From positions 82,797 through 146,796 of the forward strand of contig LSRX01001343.1 of the NCBI GenBank assembly GCA_001939145.1: 64,000 nucleotides of DNA, written 5' to 3'. This DNA comes from Symbiodinium microadriaticum. Lineage: Eukaryota > Sar > Dinophyceae > Suessiales > Symbiodiniaceae. Below, in pieces: positions 1 to 9,568 of this stretch (the stretch's first letter is position 1; every line of letters begins with the position of its first letter). Both the position numbers and the translations under genes were made by a program. The notes beneath the pieces are model-generated. The model was not told the DNA's origin, did not search any database, and saw nothing but the letters and a program-made list of their open reading frames with translations.

Positions 1-294
1 GACATTCGACGAGAAAACTTGATCGAGAAAACATTTCGAGACGATCTCATTCGAGACCTGAAATCGGAAAAATTCATTTCGACAAACAAAATATTTCGGG
101 TCGGAAAATTCACTCTAAAATTCTCTCATTCTCTCTCTTTCTTTGGTTTTGGGCTTTTCGGAAAACACAACAGTGCACATGCAGTCATGACAAGCAATCG
201 GCTCCACTTTACATTTTTACAAGACAGCATTGACATGTCTGCATTCACTGACTCAAGGACATGCACACTGCATTCAACTGCTGCAATCGGAAGC
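1..294. other. 3' non-coding part of element A
   Basis: Sequence after the RNase H stop, on the element's minus sense. Bases 1-120 hold a degenerate motif around ATTTCGA. No polypurine tract followed by TG could be identified and nothing matches the 5' LTR, so the LTR must be further left. Confidence 0.5.
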
Positions 295-1230
295 TCATGC
301 ACTCAGTCCCTCGGCGTGGACTTCAGTCCAACGACGCCAAGAGATGCATTCGCGCGCAGTGTGTGCAGAGTGTATGCACGCACAGGGGTAGAGAAAACGC
401 GCACGGGGATGGTTGGGCGGGTGCATATGAGCATTCACAGCGGCAACATGATCATCAGTATCATGAGCAACAGTATCCGCATTACCTTTGAACCAATTAG
501 AGACCACTCCAAGATGGGTGAGCAATCGCTTCAACACATCAGTGGCCACATACTTGGTCATTAGGTCTGCGGGATTTCTCTGGCCATCAATCTTTGCCAT
601 TTTCAAGAGACCCATTTGCACCAGATTCTGCATGTACAGGAACCGCAGTTCCACATGCTTCGTTTTCTTTCCAGTGCCAAAGCGGGTCGCCATTGACTTA
701 CCAGCCGTACTATCAGTGTGGGCAATCACACTGACTTTCTTGGCCAGTTTCGACTCAAGCAACATTGATCGAACAAACAGTGCTTCAGACACTCCTTGTC
801 CAATCGCATACAGCTCTGCTTCTCCAGAGGACAGTGCCAGTGTCCCTTGTGTCCGTGCAGTGCTGACCATGTTGCATCCGAGGACATTCACAGTGCATCC
901 GCTGGTGCTCTTCCTTGTTCTGGAGCATCCAGCCCAGTCAGAATCCACATAGACATTCACATCCAACGAACAGTTGCCATCAGACAGCTGATACGATGGA
1001 CGCAGTCGCAAGACACACATTCTTGTACCAATCAAATATCTCAGCAGGTGCTTAAGCTTAGCAACACTTTGCATTGTCGGGGCAGTCACATCCCGACTCA
1101 ACTCCTTCGTTGCATAGGCAATATCACCTCTGATCAATGCAAGCCACAGCAGTTTGCCAACTGCAGTCCGGTACACAGAGTGTTCCTCAGGACTCAGTGG
1201 TGTGTCTGCAACAGTCTTGGTAATCGTCAC
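295..1230 (-). CDS. RNase H and C-terminal Pol, element A
   Basis: 311 residues, the continuation of the RT frame after a one-base deletion near 1250; the first codon is GTG, so this is not an independent start. The connection region runs to about residue 85. RNase H follows, with the first Asp in YVDSDWAG (about 92-99), then KSTSG, SSGEAELYA (Glu, about 135), HTDSTAG (Asp, about 167) and a final NPADLMTKY segment typical of copia RNase H. The last 80 residues after RNase H are His/Arg-rich with no domain recognised. The enzyme removes the RNA template during cDNA synthesis. Confidence 0.88.
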   Translation of the reverse strand: MTITKTVADTPLSPEEHSVYRTAVGKLLWLALIRGDIAYATKELSRDVTAPTMQSVAKLKHLLRYLIGTRMCVLRLRPSYQLSDGNCSLDVNVYVDSDWAGCSRTRKSTSGCTVNVLGCNMVSTARTQGTLALSSGEAELYAIGQGVSEALFVRSMLLESKLAKKVSVIAHTDSTAGKSMATRFGTGKKTKHVELRFLYMQNLVQMGLLKMAKIDGQRNPADLMTKYVATDVLKRLLTHLGVVSNWFKGNADTVAHDTDDHVAAVNAHMHPPNHPRARFLYPCACIHSAHTARECISWRRWTEVHAEGLSA

Positions 1231-4200
1231 GGAACCAGTCGTTGCAACAGGCTTGCATTCTTCATTCCATAGAGGTCCAGAATGCTATCAACATATGTTT
1301 GTGACATGCACACATCAGTCGAGTCACTGTTTTGTCGCAATCTCCTGCCAAGAAAGGTGTGTTCAGTCCCTGGCACAAGCTTGCCAGTCTCTTTGAGCAA
1401 CACCTCTTCTGACAGTTTGGACATGAACTCCTTTCGCATTTCATCAGTCCCTACGACCAACAGATCATCGACATATGCAAGCACATACAGGTTGCCCGAT
1501 TCATGGCAGTACAGATTTGGGTCACTCTTACATCTTCTGAAACCCAGTTTCGAAGTCATTACCTCAGCGAAATGTTCCTGCCACAATTTCGGGGCCTGTC
1601 GCAGTCCATACATTGCCTTCTTCAACTTCCAAAGGCAATCTCCATTCGGATAGAACTCCTTCGGGGGCCACACAAACACTTCACCAGCCATTGTTGCATG
1701 CAAGAACGCAGTGCTCACATCACCCAGGGTGATTCCCCAGTTTCTTGCAAGCGACATGCACAACAACAATCTCATTGTCACCAGTGAAGGTGTAGATGCA
1801 AAGAGGTTGTCTTCCTCATTCTTTTCGACATTCTGAAAGCAACCGCGAACAACAACTCTGCATCTGAGGTCAGTCTCATTCTTCCAGACTTTGACCCACT
1901 TGCAATCAAGGGCTTCATTCACTTGTTCATCCGTGCAATCCTTGACAAGAACCTCGTCATACACATCGAAGTCCTTCATTGACCCCATCTCCTTCATCAT
2001 TCCTTTCTTTTCTGCCTCAGGAGGAACTTCACTCTCCCATAGCAGTGGTTCCGCAAGTCTCAACTCCTGTTCCAGCTCTCCTTCCTCGGCATTCACTTCA
2101 ACATCAATCTTGGTACCGTCCTTTCCTACAACTCCATCAACACCAACAATCGAAGCAAGCCATTGACAAGCAGGTATCACTCCGGCAATCAGATGATGAA
2201 CTGCTGAAATCCTCATTTGCTTGTTCACCGGCTCAGTCGCAGGTGTATCTGGATCAATCCTTGCCTTCTTGGACACAGTCTCCGAAGGTTCCGGAGGATC
2301 ATGAACATTCTCACTTGGTGATCGGCCTGAGCCGTCATTCTCTAGTAGATCTTGGACAGTCAAGCTCTCAGTCTGTCCAGGTTCAAGATCTTCAAGCTGT
2401 TCATTCTCCTCTTCTTCATCAACGCGAGACAGTCCAGGCGGAGGCTTCACTCTTCCTTTGACTCCAAGATCTGGAGGCATGACAAACGCATTCAAATCAA
2501 CTCCATCACCTTTGGGCTGCCAAGGTACAGACAACATCTTCGACACTCCAACCGCATTCCATTGCTGAGAAGGCGGTCTTCTCTTGACAGTGCGGACCTT
2601 GAACACTCCATCCGCATTCCCAATGATGACCTCATCTGCCTCAGTGTCCTTTCCAAGGTACACTCCGGAGAACCATTGCAGTCCTCCTTTAGGGATCTTC
2701 AGCTTGTTACTCTGAGGCATTTTGGCGTCAATCCATTCTCCAAACATGCACAATGAACCACCGTAGTCTCGAGACCATCTCCGGTTGTAAGCAGTCTTTC
2801 CGTCACTTCCAATCAGGGAACGGTTGATCAGCCATTGGGCATGCTTCACGCACCACGTGAACATTGGAGATTCTGATGTCAACTTCAATCCAGTCGAGTC
2901 TTGCACTTGAGACATCAGTGCACGCAGTTGACCGTAAAGGGTCCTTTGCACATTCCCAACACTTCCTTGACTTTGGGAGTGTCCAGTCGGGGCTGCACGC
3001 ATTGACAATCCTCCGACAGTTTTGCACAGGTCCTTTGCAATCACCTTCAGTGCATTCTCCTTGTCATACTGAATGATTCCAAACGTACGACCAATCTCGA
3101 AGACAAATCGTCGCAGTTCGGCTGCAGCGTATTTTTCCACACTCCCCTTGGCGGGGAGGACAATCGCCATTGCGTAGCCAGTTTGCGCATCCGTAGCATT
3201 CAAGATCGTCCTTTTGGGAAGGTCATTCTCAGTCGCCAAGAAGGAGAAGTCAATCTGAATGACAGGTTGCCTGTCATTCTTCTTCACTGCATGACTTTGT
3301 CGACCTTTCGACTTGACACAGTGCTCGCACCAGTCACGGTACGGCAGGTGGGTCAACTCATGCAATCTTCTTTCACTCTCTGACGGTTCACCTGGTGTCT
3401 TCACCATTTTTGGCTTGATGGCACTCTTGTCATCAGTCTGCTGCTCTGCATTCTCACCAGCCGTCGGTCTTTCGAGAGGAACAAACAAGGTGTATCCAAC
3501 CCATTTGTGACCAGTCTGACCACGTGAATCATCGCACTTCTTGACAGTGCCGTCAGGCAGTTCGATGTCTGCCCAATCATTCTGATGTCCAGTGTCAATC
3601 ATTGACGGGTCACTCGAGTCGAAGAACATTGTGTATCGGTCTCCATACAAGTGATCACTCAATCTTCCATCGACAGGTGAAGGAGCATCATCTGGATCAA
3701 AATAACAATCTCTCCACTCGTGATGCATTCTGATCCAATATCGGGGAAGCATTATCCACCGATCAGTCGTCCGGGGCGCTGCAGTCTCCGGATCCTCGAG
3801 ATTGAACAGTTGCAACAACAACTCCTTCATTCTGCTCCCGTGTTGGGGCAGTGATCGCAATGCATTCTCCAACTCATGTTCCTCAACATTCCGACTAACT
3901 CTCATCCGACGATCAAGAACTTCGGGCTCAACATTCTCAACAGGACCAGGCTGGCGAAACTCCACGACCTCATTGTTCACAACTGAAGTCTTCTCACGTC
4001 CAATCATTGGATCATATGGACGCGGGGCAGTCTTGCTCTGGTGCCTCAGTTGTGGCTTGTGCTTCAAGCCGAACTCAACTCTGCCACGCCATTCCTTCGG
4101 GTCCTTTGGCCTTGAATTCTTCATTGCCATGAAATTCTCATCTCTCACAGTGACAGTCGAGCCGTCCTTGTACTGCTTGTACGTCACTCTCTCACCAGTC

Positions 4201-4331
4201 AAGCGAGACCATTGTCCGACAATCGGAACCGGCGCTTTGTTTGCCAGTTTATGCCTTGGGTCGAACATTTCTTGTCTCCACACTCTGACATGACGAATCA
4301 ACTTCAACTCCGCTTCATTCACTTCCCACAT
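1227..4331 (-). CDS. Integrase-reverse transcriptase, element A
   Basis: 1034 residues starting at an ATG inside the preceding stop region. An H-x4-H...C-x2-C zinc-binding region (about 321-340, ending CEHC) precedes the integrase core. Core Asp residues lie near 356 (QIDFSF) and 419 (QYDKE). The third catalytic position, normally Glu in a QGSVE-type motif, reads QGSVGN here (about 458), so this integrase should be inactive. An acidic, Pro-rich linker leads to the RVT_2-type reverse transcriptase (about 787-960), with GDVSTAFLHA carrying the first Asp and YVDD (about 950-953) the other two. The frame ends 20 codons after the RT body through a one-base deletion. Confidence 0.9.
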   Translation of the reverse strand: MWEVNEAELKLIRHVRVWRQEMFDPRHKLANKAPVPIVGQWSRLTGERVTYKQYKDGSTVTVRDENFMAMKNSRPKDPKEWRGRVEFGLKHKPQLRHQSKTAPRPYDPMIGREKTSVVNNEVVEFRQPGPVENVEPEVLDRRMRVSRNVEEHELENALRSLPQHGSRMKELLLQLFNLEDPETAAPRTTDRWIMLPRYWIRMHHEWRDCYFDPDDAPSPVDGRLSDHLYGDRYTMFFDSSDPSMIDTGHQNDWADIELPDGTVKKCDDSRGQTGHKWVGYTLFVPLERPTAGENAEQQTDDKSAIKPKMVKTPGEPSESERRLHELTHLPYRDWCEHCVKSKGRQSHAVKKNDRQPVIQIDFSFLATENDLPKRTILNATDAQTGYAMAIVLPAKGSVEKYAAAELRRFVFEIGRTFGIIQYDKENALKVIAKDLCKTVGGLSMRAAPTGHSQSQGSVGNVQRTLYGQLRALMSQVQDSTGLKLTSESPMFTWCVKHAQWLINRSLIGSDGKTAYNRRWSRDYGGSLCMFGEWIDAKMPQSNKLKIPKGGLQWFSGVYLGKDTEADEVIIGNADGVFKVRTVKRRPPSQQWNAVGVSKMLSVPWQPKGDGVDLNAFVMPPDLGVKGRVKPPPGLSRVDEEEENEQLEDLEPGQTESLTVQDLLENDGSGRSPSENVHDPPEPSETVSKKARIDPDTPATEPVNKQMRISAVHHLIAGVIPACQWLASIVGVDGVVGKDGTKIDVEVNAEEGELEQELRLAEPLLWESEVPPEAEKKGMMKEMGSMKDFDVYDEVLVKDCTDEQVNEALDCKWVKVWKNETDLRCRVVVRGCFQNVEKNEEDNLFASTPSLVTMRLLLCMSLARNWGITLGDVSTAFLHATMAGEVFVWPPKEFYPNGDCLWKLKKAMYGLRQAPKLWQEHFAEVMTSKLGFRRCKSDPNLYCHESGNLYVLAYVDDLLVVGTDEMRKEFMSKLSEEVLLKETGKLVPGTEHTFLGRRLRQNSDSTDVCMSQTYVDSILDLYGMKNASLLQRLVP

Positions 4332-6189
4332 GTCCCAGCGATATGTTCTTCATTCCTTGAGCTGCTGCAATCAGAGCTCCAATCTGGAACAAGTGGTCAA
4401 TCGATCCATCATGCATGTCCGACACTCCACGCAACTCGACCGATCCAAGCTCGGTCTCAATGCCAGTCATCACTTCTGGCAGACAGCTCGCTGCCATTCT
4501 TGCCGCATCTGCCACGGCGTAAGGTATGACAGTCGGTGTCAGGTAGACCAGTGTTCCTTGACGCACAATCGGCACAGGGTTGCCAGTTGGATCAATCAAG
4601 GCGAGATAATCCTTCGCCTTCACTGTCCAAAAGTCTTGCAGCAACAGTCTGGCAACACTCACCAGTGGGAAAGGTATCCCAGTGCACACATAGAATTGCA
4701 CACTCAACGAGTGGCCATTGCCACAGTCAAGCTGCACAATCTTGCGACCTTGCACATCCAGTGTCTTTCCAGACAAGCTTCGCAGTGACGGTGCACTCTC
4801 ATTCAAGGGCAACACAGGGTAGTCCGGTGCAAACCATTCCGGACAACAGTTCGCGCAAGCACCACTGTCGAACAATATCCACGACTTGTCGACCAGTCCA
4901 GCCTGCATGTGAAACTCGACCAGTGTGTCTTCACAACTCATTGAATCAGTCTCAGGCACATTTCTGCTGGGCATCGGGGGCACCCCAGCACTCAACGCAC
5001 CAATCAGCATGCAAGCTCCAACAAACAGGTTTGTCATCAGTCCTGGCTTCGATCCACGGACAGTCCTGGATGGTCTTGCTGCATTCTGATCCTGAGCTTC
5101 GACAGTCACGGCCGCCACATTCTGGGAAGGCTCACTCTTGGCAGGGTCCTGCGGGACATTTGCAGTGCCTTGCGAACCTGTCAGTGCGTTAGCACTCGGC
5201 TGTTCAGCACTCCACCATTCCTGCGAACCCCAAGACCAGTCATCGGACCAGTACCAGTCATCTTCGGACCACGACCAGTCACCAGACCAATCATCAAGAG
5301 AACCAATCCACTCCTGACTCCAATCATAGTCATCCCATGACAACCATTCGTCACCATACCATTCAGCATCCTGATTCCATTCCTCTTGGTTTCCTTCTTG
5401 CTGTCCTTCTTCCTCAGTCAAAGCTGACATTCTTCCTTTTCCTTTCGGACATTCCTTGCTCCAGTGGTTCGGATCACCACATATAAAGCATCCATTTCCT
5501 TTTCCTTTTCCTTTGCTGTACGAGGCTACCATTCCTTTTCCTTTCTTTCCTTTTCCTTTGCCTTTTCCTTTGCTCTTTCCTTTGAACATTCCTTTTCCTT
5601 TGTAGCCGAATCCTTTTCCTTTTCCTTTGTACATTCCTTTTCCTTTTCTTCCTTTCTTTCCTTTCAACGCTCCTATATCCATGTCGACTGGGCCGTCATT
5701 CTTACTACTGCCTGGCATTACCAGATGTCTGCTCTTGATGTAACTGTAGACAATCTCCAGTGCCTCAGTGAACGTGGTGATGTTCCTGACATTCAGGCGC
5801 AGGTGCTGTTGCAGTGGACCAGTAGTCTTCTGCATTATCAACGTGATCAACAGGTCATTGTCCAGTGGCACTCCAGTCGTCTTCTCATGTCTGTTCTTCA
5901 ATATGATGAAATCACTCAAGTCACTCTCAAGGTGATCACTCCGCAATCGAAAGGCAATGATCTCATTCAAGAGATTCGTGGCACGGGCTCTGCTCGGCAG
6001 TGAAAACTGATTGAACAGTCTTCGCCAAATCTCAAAGCCATTCTCTGTGTCTTCATTCCTGACAATCGCTCTCGCTGCACCATCAGTGATTTGCGCCAAC
6101 ATGTAAGCCAGTTGTCTAGCAAACAATGACAGTTGGTTTATTCTGAGTCCTAGTCTGTTGAACATCGTAGGCCTCACACAAATCGACAT
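4315..6189 (-). CDS. Gag-protease, element A
   Basis: 624 residues. Residues 1-160 are the helical capsid part of Gag. A Lys-Gly run follows (about 176-230) and then a CCHC zinc knuckle, C-x2-C-x4-H-x4-C (about 232-245), which binds the element RNA. A Trp/Asp/Ser-rich linker leads to the aspartic protease, whose active site DSGA is at about 437-440. A further Cys-rich patch follows it (ANCCPEW). The protein ends at a stop overlapping the start of the integrase-RT frame by 17 bases; joining the two needs a +1 shift. No known Ty1-type slippery heptamer is visible there, so reinitiation at the overlapping ATG or a simple mutation are both possible. The antisense Phe-Ser-rich frames over the Lys-Gly run are shadows. 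Confidence 0.85.
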   Translation of the reverse strand: MSICVRPTMFNRLGLRINQLSLFARQLAYMLAQITDGAARAIVRNEDTENGFEIWRRLFNQFSLPSRARATNLLNEIIAFRLRSDHLESDLSDFIILKNRHEKTTGVPLDNDLLITLIMQKTTGPLQQHLRLNVRNITTFTEALEIVYSYIKSRHLVMPGSSKNDGPVDMDIGALKGKKGRKGKGMYKGKGKGFGYKGKGMFKGKSKGKGKGKGKKGKGMVASYSKGKGKGNGCFICGDPNHWSKECPKGKGRMSALTEEEGQQEGNQEEWNQDAEWYGDEWLSWDDYDWSQEWIGSLDDWSGDWSWSEDDWYWSDDWSWGSQEWWSAEQPSANALTGSQGTANVPQDPAKSEPSQNVAAVTVEAQDQNAARPSRTVRGSKPGLMTNLFVGACMLIGALSAGVPPMPSRNVPETDSMSCEDTLVEFHMQAGLVDKSWILFDSGACANCCPEWFAPDYPVLPLNESAPSLRSLSGKTLDVQGRKIVQLDCGNGHSLSVQFYVCTGIPFPLVSVARLLLQDFWTVKAKDYLALIDPTGNPVPIVRQGTLVYLTPTVIPYAVADAARMAASCLPEVMTGIETELGSVELRGVSDMHDGSIDHLFQIGALIAAAQGMKNISLGHVGSE

Positions 6190-6370
6190 TCACCACCTTG
6201 GTCGGTGTTGACTCAATCTCATCCATCAACGTCTTGGCCAGTGGCTTGTACAGTCCTACATACCTCTTCAGCTGCCACGACCAGTCATCCCATTTATCCA
6301 ACTCACCGTGGTAAGTTGGTGGTGGGAACAGTTTGATTTCACCACCAATTCCTCTCACTCCAAAGTCCAT
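6116..6370 (-). CDS. Gag N-terminal fragment, element A
   Basis: 84-codon frame starting at an ATG (6370-6368), 31 bases after the primer binding site. The protein has the copia Gag start pattern: a Pro-rich stretch (FPPPTYHGE), then tryptophans in a D-W-x-W-Q context, as in the UBN2-type capsid domain of plant and algal copia Gags. The real Gag appears to continue in the frame of the next ORF: similarity to Gag is lost near residue 60, inside the overlap with the 4315-6189 frame. This is best read as a +1 frameshift in an old copy; translational frameshifting is the alternative. As element Gag it would form the virus-like particle shell. Confidence 0.6.
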   Translation of the reverse strand: MDFGVRGIGGEIKLFPPPTYHGELDKWDDWSWQLKRYVGLYKPLAKTLMDEIESTPTKVVNVDLCEAYDVQQTRTQNKPTVIVC

Positions 6371-6400
6371 TCTCTCTCAGGTCCTGGTTCCAGAGCCAAT

Positions 6401-6412
6401 GCTCCGCTACCA
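6401..6412 (-). promoter_or_regulatory. Primer binding site, initiator-Met tRNA type
   Basis: The minus strand reads TGGTAGCGGAGC immediately after the putative LTR end. Its complement ends GCTACCA, the usual 3' end of eukaryotic initiator Met-tRNA. The same 12 bases occur at the primer binding site of element C, so it is unlikely to be chance. Confidence 0.65.
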
Positions 6413-6616
6413 TGCAAAATTCCAGTACACAATCTTGACAGTCAGAGCAACCTACCCGAGATCAATCTCTTTCCCCAATCAGCACACTCACGAGCATTCC
6501 TTTGTGCAACCAAGCAGTCGTCCAGTCTTGAGCCAATGCCATTCGGCATCGTTGCATTCATTAATGCATGTTGAACATTCAGGGTCATGTTGGGATGGTG
6601 TCATTTAACATTAACA
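6413..6616 (-). repeat. Putative 5' LTR of element A
   Basis: The minus strand begins TGTTAATG and ends TTTTGCA directly before a primer binding site, giving TG...CA ends and a length of 204 bp. Without a second copy in the window the left boundary is an inference from the terminal dinucleotides and the adjacent site. It contains the SL-like decamer at LTR positions 81-90. Confidence 0.55.
6527..6536 (-). promoter_or_regulatory. Spliced-leader-like decamer in LTR of element A
   Basis: TTGGCTCAAG in sense orientation, identical to the last ten bases of the dinoflagellate spliced leader. It lies in the putative LTR, well upstream of the gag ATG at 6370. Elements B and C/D have the same decamer at a similar LTR position. 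Confidence 0.5.
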
Positions 6617-6825
6617 CAGAGGTGAGCGAGCGAGCGAGCGAGGGAGGGAGGGAGGAGAGAGAGAGGGAGGAGAGAGAGAGACAGAGGGAGGGAGGAGAGA
6701 GAGAGAGGGGGAGGAGAGAGAAGGAGAGAGAGGAGAGAGAGCGCATTCGCGTGCGGGGAAGGGGGTGTCCGCCTCCTTCCTCTTACCTCGTAGAGAGAGA
6801 AAGAGAGCGAGAAAACTTACGATAG
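6617..6825. repeat. Purine-rich low-complexity tract
   Basis: GAGC, GGGA and GA runs form an almost pure purine strand next to the outer end of the element A LTR, broken only by a GC-rich patch near 6740-6790. The Glu/Arg-rich ORF across it is a repeat artefact. Confidence 0.9.
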
Positions 6826-7761
6826 TAGCAGCAGTAAATTAGTAAAGAGTTAGTAGCAATAGTGTGTGTGTATATATATTATATATATAATAAGTTTGAT
6901 GATCGTATAAAATGATTCTCGCTAGCAAGCAGGATGTGCGTGCTACTGAGGGTTTGGGTGGAGCACATCTCGGAGCCTTTCGACATTGTGCCAGTGATGG
7001 CAAAAGCCCTTGTGAAGCCTGACAGCATGCAGTTCAGAGTTGCAAGGCTTAGGGTGTAGGGCCTGTAGGGTACAGGGGCACTTACTCTTGGTAGTTATAT
7101 TGCCCCCTCCAACCCCGTCTGTCGACACCCAACCTTCCATTCCCCTCCTAGGTCCTTTGAGATCCTCTTGGACCCCTAATCAAACGACCCTCTCAACCAC
7201 CTTACTCAATCCCCGTGCTTAAACCGAAGTCAGATCACAATTCAGGTTCCGGCAACATCCTGTCTTAGTGGGTGTCTAATAGTGGTAGTACCGGTACCAA
7301 TAATAATAAAAGTCGAATATGACTTTGTGCACCAGTACTATGATGGGCTTTGCGGTTGCAGGGAGCCGCAATTGTGGCTTTATACAAGGCTTAACAGTAT
7401 AGGTCGGAGTGTCACGAGGTGCCCCCCAAGATGGAAACCTAGCACAAAATAGTCCTTGGTGAGAAAGGGTGAAATTGGTGGGTCTGCATTTCAGTTCAGA
7501 ATTCTTTGAGGCTCAGGACGTAGCTAAGTTAGTTAGCAGTACGAGGTCTGTGGGATTTCCGGCTGTGGGGTTTCGGCGTTGCCCGAAACCCAAGTGCCTC
7601 AACCTCAACCGTTTCTACCCTAAGCCACCACCCTCAAGGAATGTGCTTTGGCTTTGGGATCGCTCCCTTTCCAAGGAAAGAAGACCTGAATGAGCCCCTC
7701 AACTGCTCCTCTGCTGCTAATGACGGGGCCTGAATACTTGCCAATACTATTGCGGGGTTAG
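6826..7761. other. Intergenic, no gene recognised
   Basis: An (AT)n stretch at 6870-6890 is followed by mixed-composition DNA with occasional GGGTTT-type words. Short ORFs on both strands show no recognisable domain or sustained coding character. Confidence 0.5.
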
Positions 7762-8061
7762 TGTGATGTACACCCAAACCCTATTCTGATTATTAAGGCA
7801 CCTGTATTACTGAGATGCCCCAAGTCCTTAAAGGCGCGGTGGCAGTTTGGGAGAACGTTTACAGCACAGGGCATAGTCCCCACACCGTTAGCTGAAGTCG
7901 TTTTGCTGGAAATTGTGATCCGGAAAGCAGGCGTAAAGGGAAGTATGGGCATACTATATCTTCTCTGCCGTTCTCTCTCGCACTTTGGGCAGAAGCAGGG
8001 TGGAAGAGCCACAGTTCGCCGGGATGTTGGAGATGATTATGCTGCATGCAGGCAAGCAACA
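7762..8061 (+). other. Exon-like open stretch of 100 codons without ATG start
   Basis: A frame bounded by stops at 7759 and 8062 is open for 100 codons. Codons from about 7831 give plausible protein (LAEVVLLEIVIRKAGVKG) with a balanced composition unlike the surrounding DNA. The first 15 codons overlap the dispersed ~30-bp motif described at 61441. No domain was recognised. It could be a decayed exon or chance. Confidence 0.2.
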
Positions 8062-8604
8062 TGAATAACGGCAGGTGCATTGTGTCGATTGTTATTTCTT
8101 TCATTCTCACAGCATGATAACCTTGCCGCTGCCAGCGGCAGAGGTCCCAACAGTTCTGGGAATCAATATGATGACATCAAGTTTAGGCCGGAAGTAACCC
8201 TTAACCCTGAACCGAAAGCCGCACTGTTTCACAGCCCCATCTGAACTTTATAAACCCTAAACCCCAACCCAGGCCTCAGCCAGTACGACTTGATAGGGGC
8301 CTGCGAGCGTCAAAGTACCTTCGGCTATCAGGTCGCCGCGCTTCTTGACTGGATGCACCTGATTTAGGGAACGTTTAGGGTTTAAGACTTCAGGGTTATA
8401 AGATTCATAGAGCTTAGAGTTGAAGGTCACCGGCATATCAGGCTTTGGGCTTAGTGTATAGATGTAAGTTAAAGTTTAGGAGTTGCGGCTCGGGGCTGAT
8501 TGAACCCATCATCGAAGCTACAGGGGGATATGGGGTGATATCGCGCTACGGCAGCCCATCGTGAAGGATTTAGGGGGCTTTGGGCCTTCCGAGGTTTCGG
8601 TGAG

Positions 8605-8675
8605 TAGGGTTTAGGGTTCAGGGTTTGGGGTGTAGGGTTTAGGGTTCAGAATTTAGGGTTTGAGGTTTAGGATCC
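8605..8675 (+). repeat. Degenerate TTTAGGG array
   Basis: About nine imperfect units of AGGGTTT type (AGGGTTTAGGGTTCAGGG and variants). TTTAGGG is the telomere repeat type reported in dinoflagellates and plants. The same words occur singly through 7.0-8.7 kb and, as CCCTAAA, through 58.8-64.0 kb. Confidence 0.75.
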
Positions 8676-8920
8676 TTGTCTTTGCTGAAGATTTTGGGGC
8701 TTCGAGCTCATTGGGGTTTGGATGGACCTGTGGCCAGCCAAACTCTGAAATGGATGGCAAGCAGTGCAGTCGGACAGTAAACCTCCAAAACCCCATCCTG
8801 GCCTGCACAGATACTAAAGTTACCTTGCGCCAGACAGGGTTTTGATTGCCGGTGTGCGTTGTTCCTATACAAAGGAGTCTCGGATCCCTCTGCGCCAAAT
8901 AACAGCAGAAGTCTACCCAG

Positions 8921-9011
8921 GATGCTCCACTGCCGCGATCAACATTTCCTAGAACTAGCGGCGGAGAGGTACCCAGACGCTTGGCTTTCCGTCGGGTTTG
9001 GTCATTCCCAG
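8921..9011 (+). other. Candidate exon
   Basis: After a pyrimidine-containing acceptor ending CCCAG (8916-8920) a frame reads MLHCRDQHFLELAAERYPDA and beyond with convincing composition. A possible GC donor, CCCAG then GCTGAT, is at 9012. Dinoflagellates use GC and GA donors often. No family recognised; it would be a small piece of a host gene or pseudogene. Confidence 0.25.
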
Positions 9012-9049
9012 GCTGATCTTGAAGCAGGGGACATGTACACAATATGTGT

Positions 9050-9092
9050 ATGCATGTATGTATGTATGTATGTATGTATGTATGTATGTATG
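9050..9092 (+). repeat. (TGTA)n microsatellite
   Basis: About ten tandem TGTA units. Confidence 0.95.
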
Positions 9093-9168
9093 AGCACGTA
9101 GTCAACGGCAACGCTGTGCCCTTCCAATCAAAAACCGACGTTCCCCTAGGAAAAACGAAAACAACAAT

Positions 9169-9548
9169 CATCTTTTGGACAACTATACGGCCAGACTCCA
9201 AAAAGATTGTTTTTTTGTTTTCCCGAGGCATAAAAAGGTGGTTTTGGGTCGACAAACCGACTTTTTGCTTGCCAAAACCAAAAGCAAAGCCATCTTTGGA
9301 AAACTATACGGCCAGACTCCAAAAGGAACTGTTTCTTTTGTTTTCTTTAGTAAAAAGATGGTTTTGGTGTGAAGAACAAACTTNNNNNNNNNNNNNNNNT
9401 TTGGGCGGAAAAACAGAATTTTGGCTGGCAAAAAGATGGCTTTGGTGTGAAGAACAAACCTTTTTGTGGTGTGAAAAACAAACCGTTTCCAAGGGAAAAC
9501 CAAAAAGACAGTCTTTTTGGACTTTGGCCGCATAGTTTCCCAAAAGAT
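9169..9548. repeat. Foldback repeat: two direct copies and one inverted copy of an ~80-bp unit
   Basis: The unit containing CTATACGGCCAGACTCCAAA starts at 9169 and again at 9290. A reverse-complement copy (CTTTGGCCGCATAGTTTCCC) lies at about 9460-9548. The stretch between the second and third copies contains the assembly gap. Frames through it encode only repetitive Lys/Phe sequence. Confidence 0.75.
9384..9399. other. Assembly gap (16 N)
   Basis: Sixteen undetermined bases inside the foldback repeat, suggesting that the repeat hindered assembly. Confidence 1.
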
Positions 9549-9568
9549 GTTGATTTCCTAGGAAAATG

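Larger units (their letters stand above)
1..6616 (-). mobile_element. Ty1/copia-type LTR retrotransposon, element A (3' end outside window)
   Basis: Reading the minus strand, the order is putative LTR, primer binding site, Gag with Lys-Gly runs and a CCHC zinc knuckle, aspartic protease, integrase, reverse transcriptase and RNase H. Integrase before RT is the Ty1/copia order. The coding region is split into four overlapping frames by apparent frameshifts. No copy of the 5' LTR was found between base 1 and the RNase H stop, so the 3' LTR should lie before the window. The element lacks the methyltransferase-like insertion seen in elements B and C/D. Confidence 0.9.

Noticed and set aside
295-564. 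Plus-strand ORFs opposite the RNase H end
   Set aside because: The minus-strand frame has clear RNase H motifs; the plus-strand frames have none.
4315-4331. Programmed +1 frameshift between protease and integrase of element A
   Set aside because: No known slippery heptamer is present, and other breaks in the same copy are plain indels, so recoding is not claimed.
5464-6003. Phe/Ser-rich plus-strand ORF
   Set aside because: It is the antisense of the Lys-Gly run in the element A Gag; the same effect occurs opposite the Gags of C and D.
6568-6825. Glu/Arg-rich ORF
   Set aside because: It translates a purine microsatellite with no stops; there is no evidence of coding.
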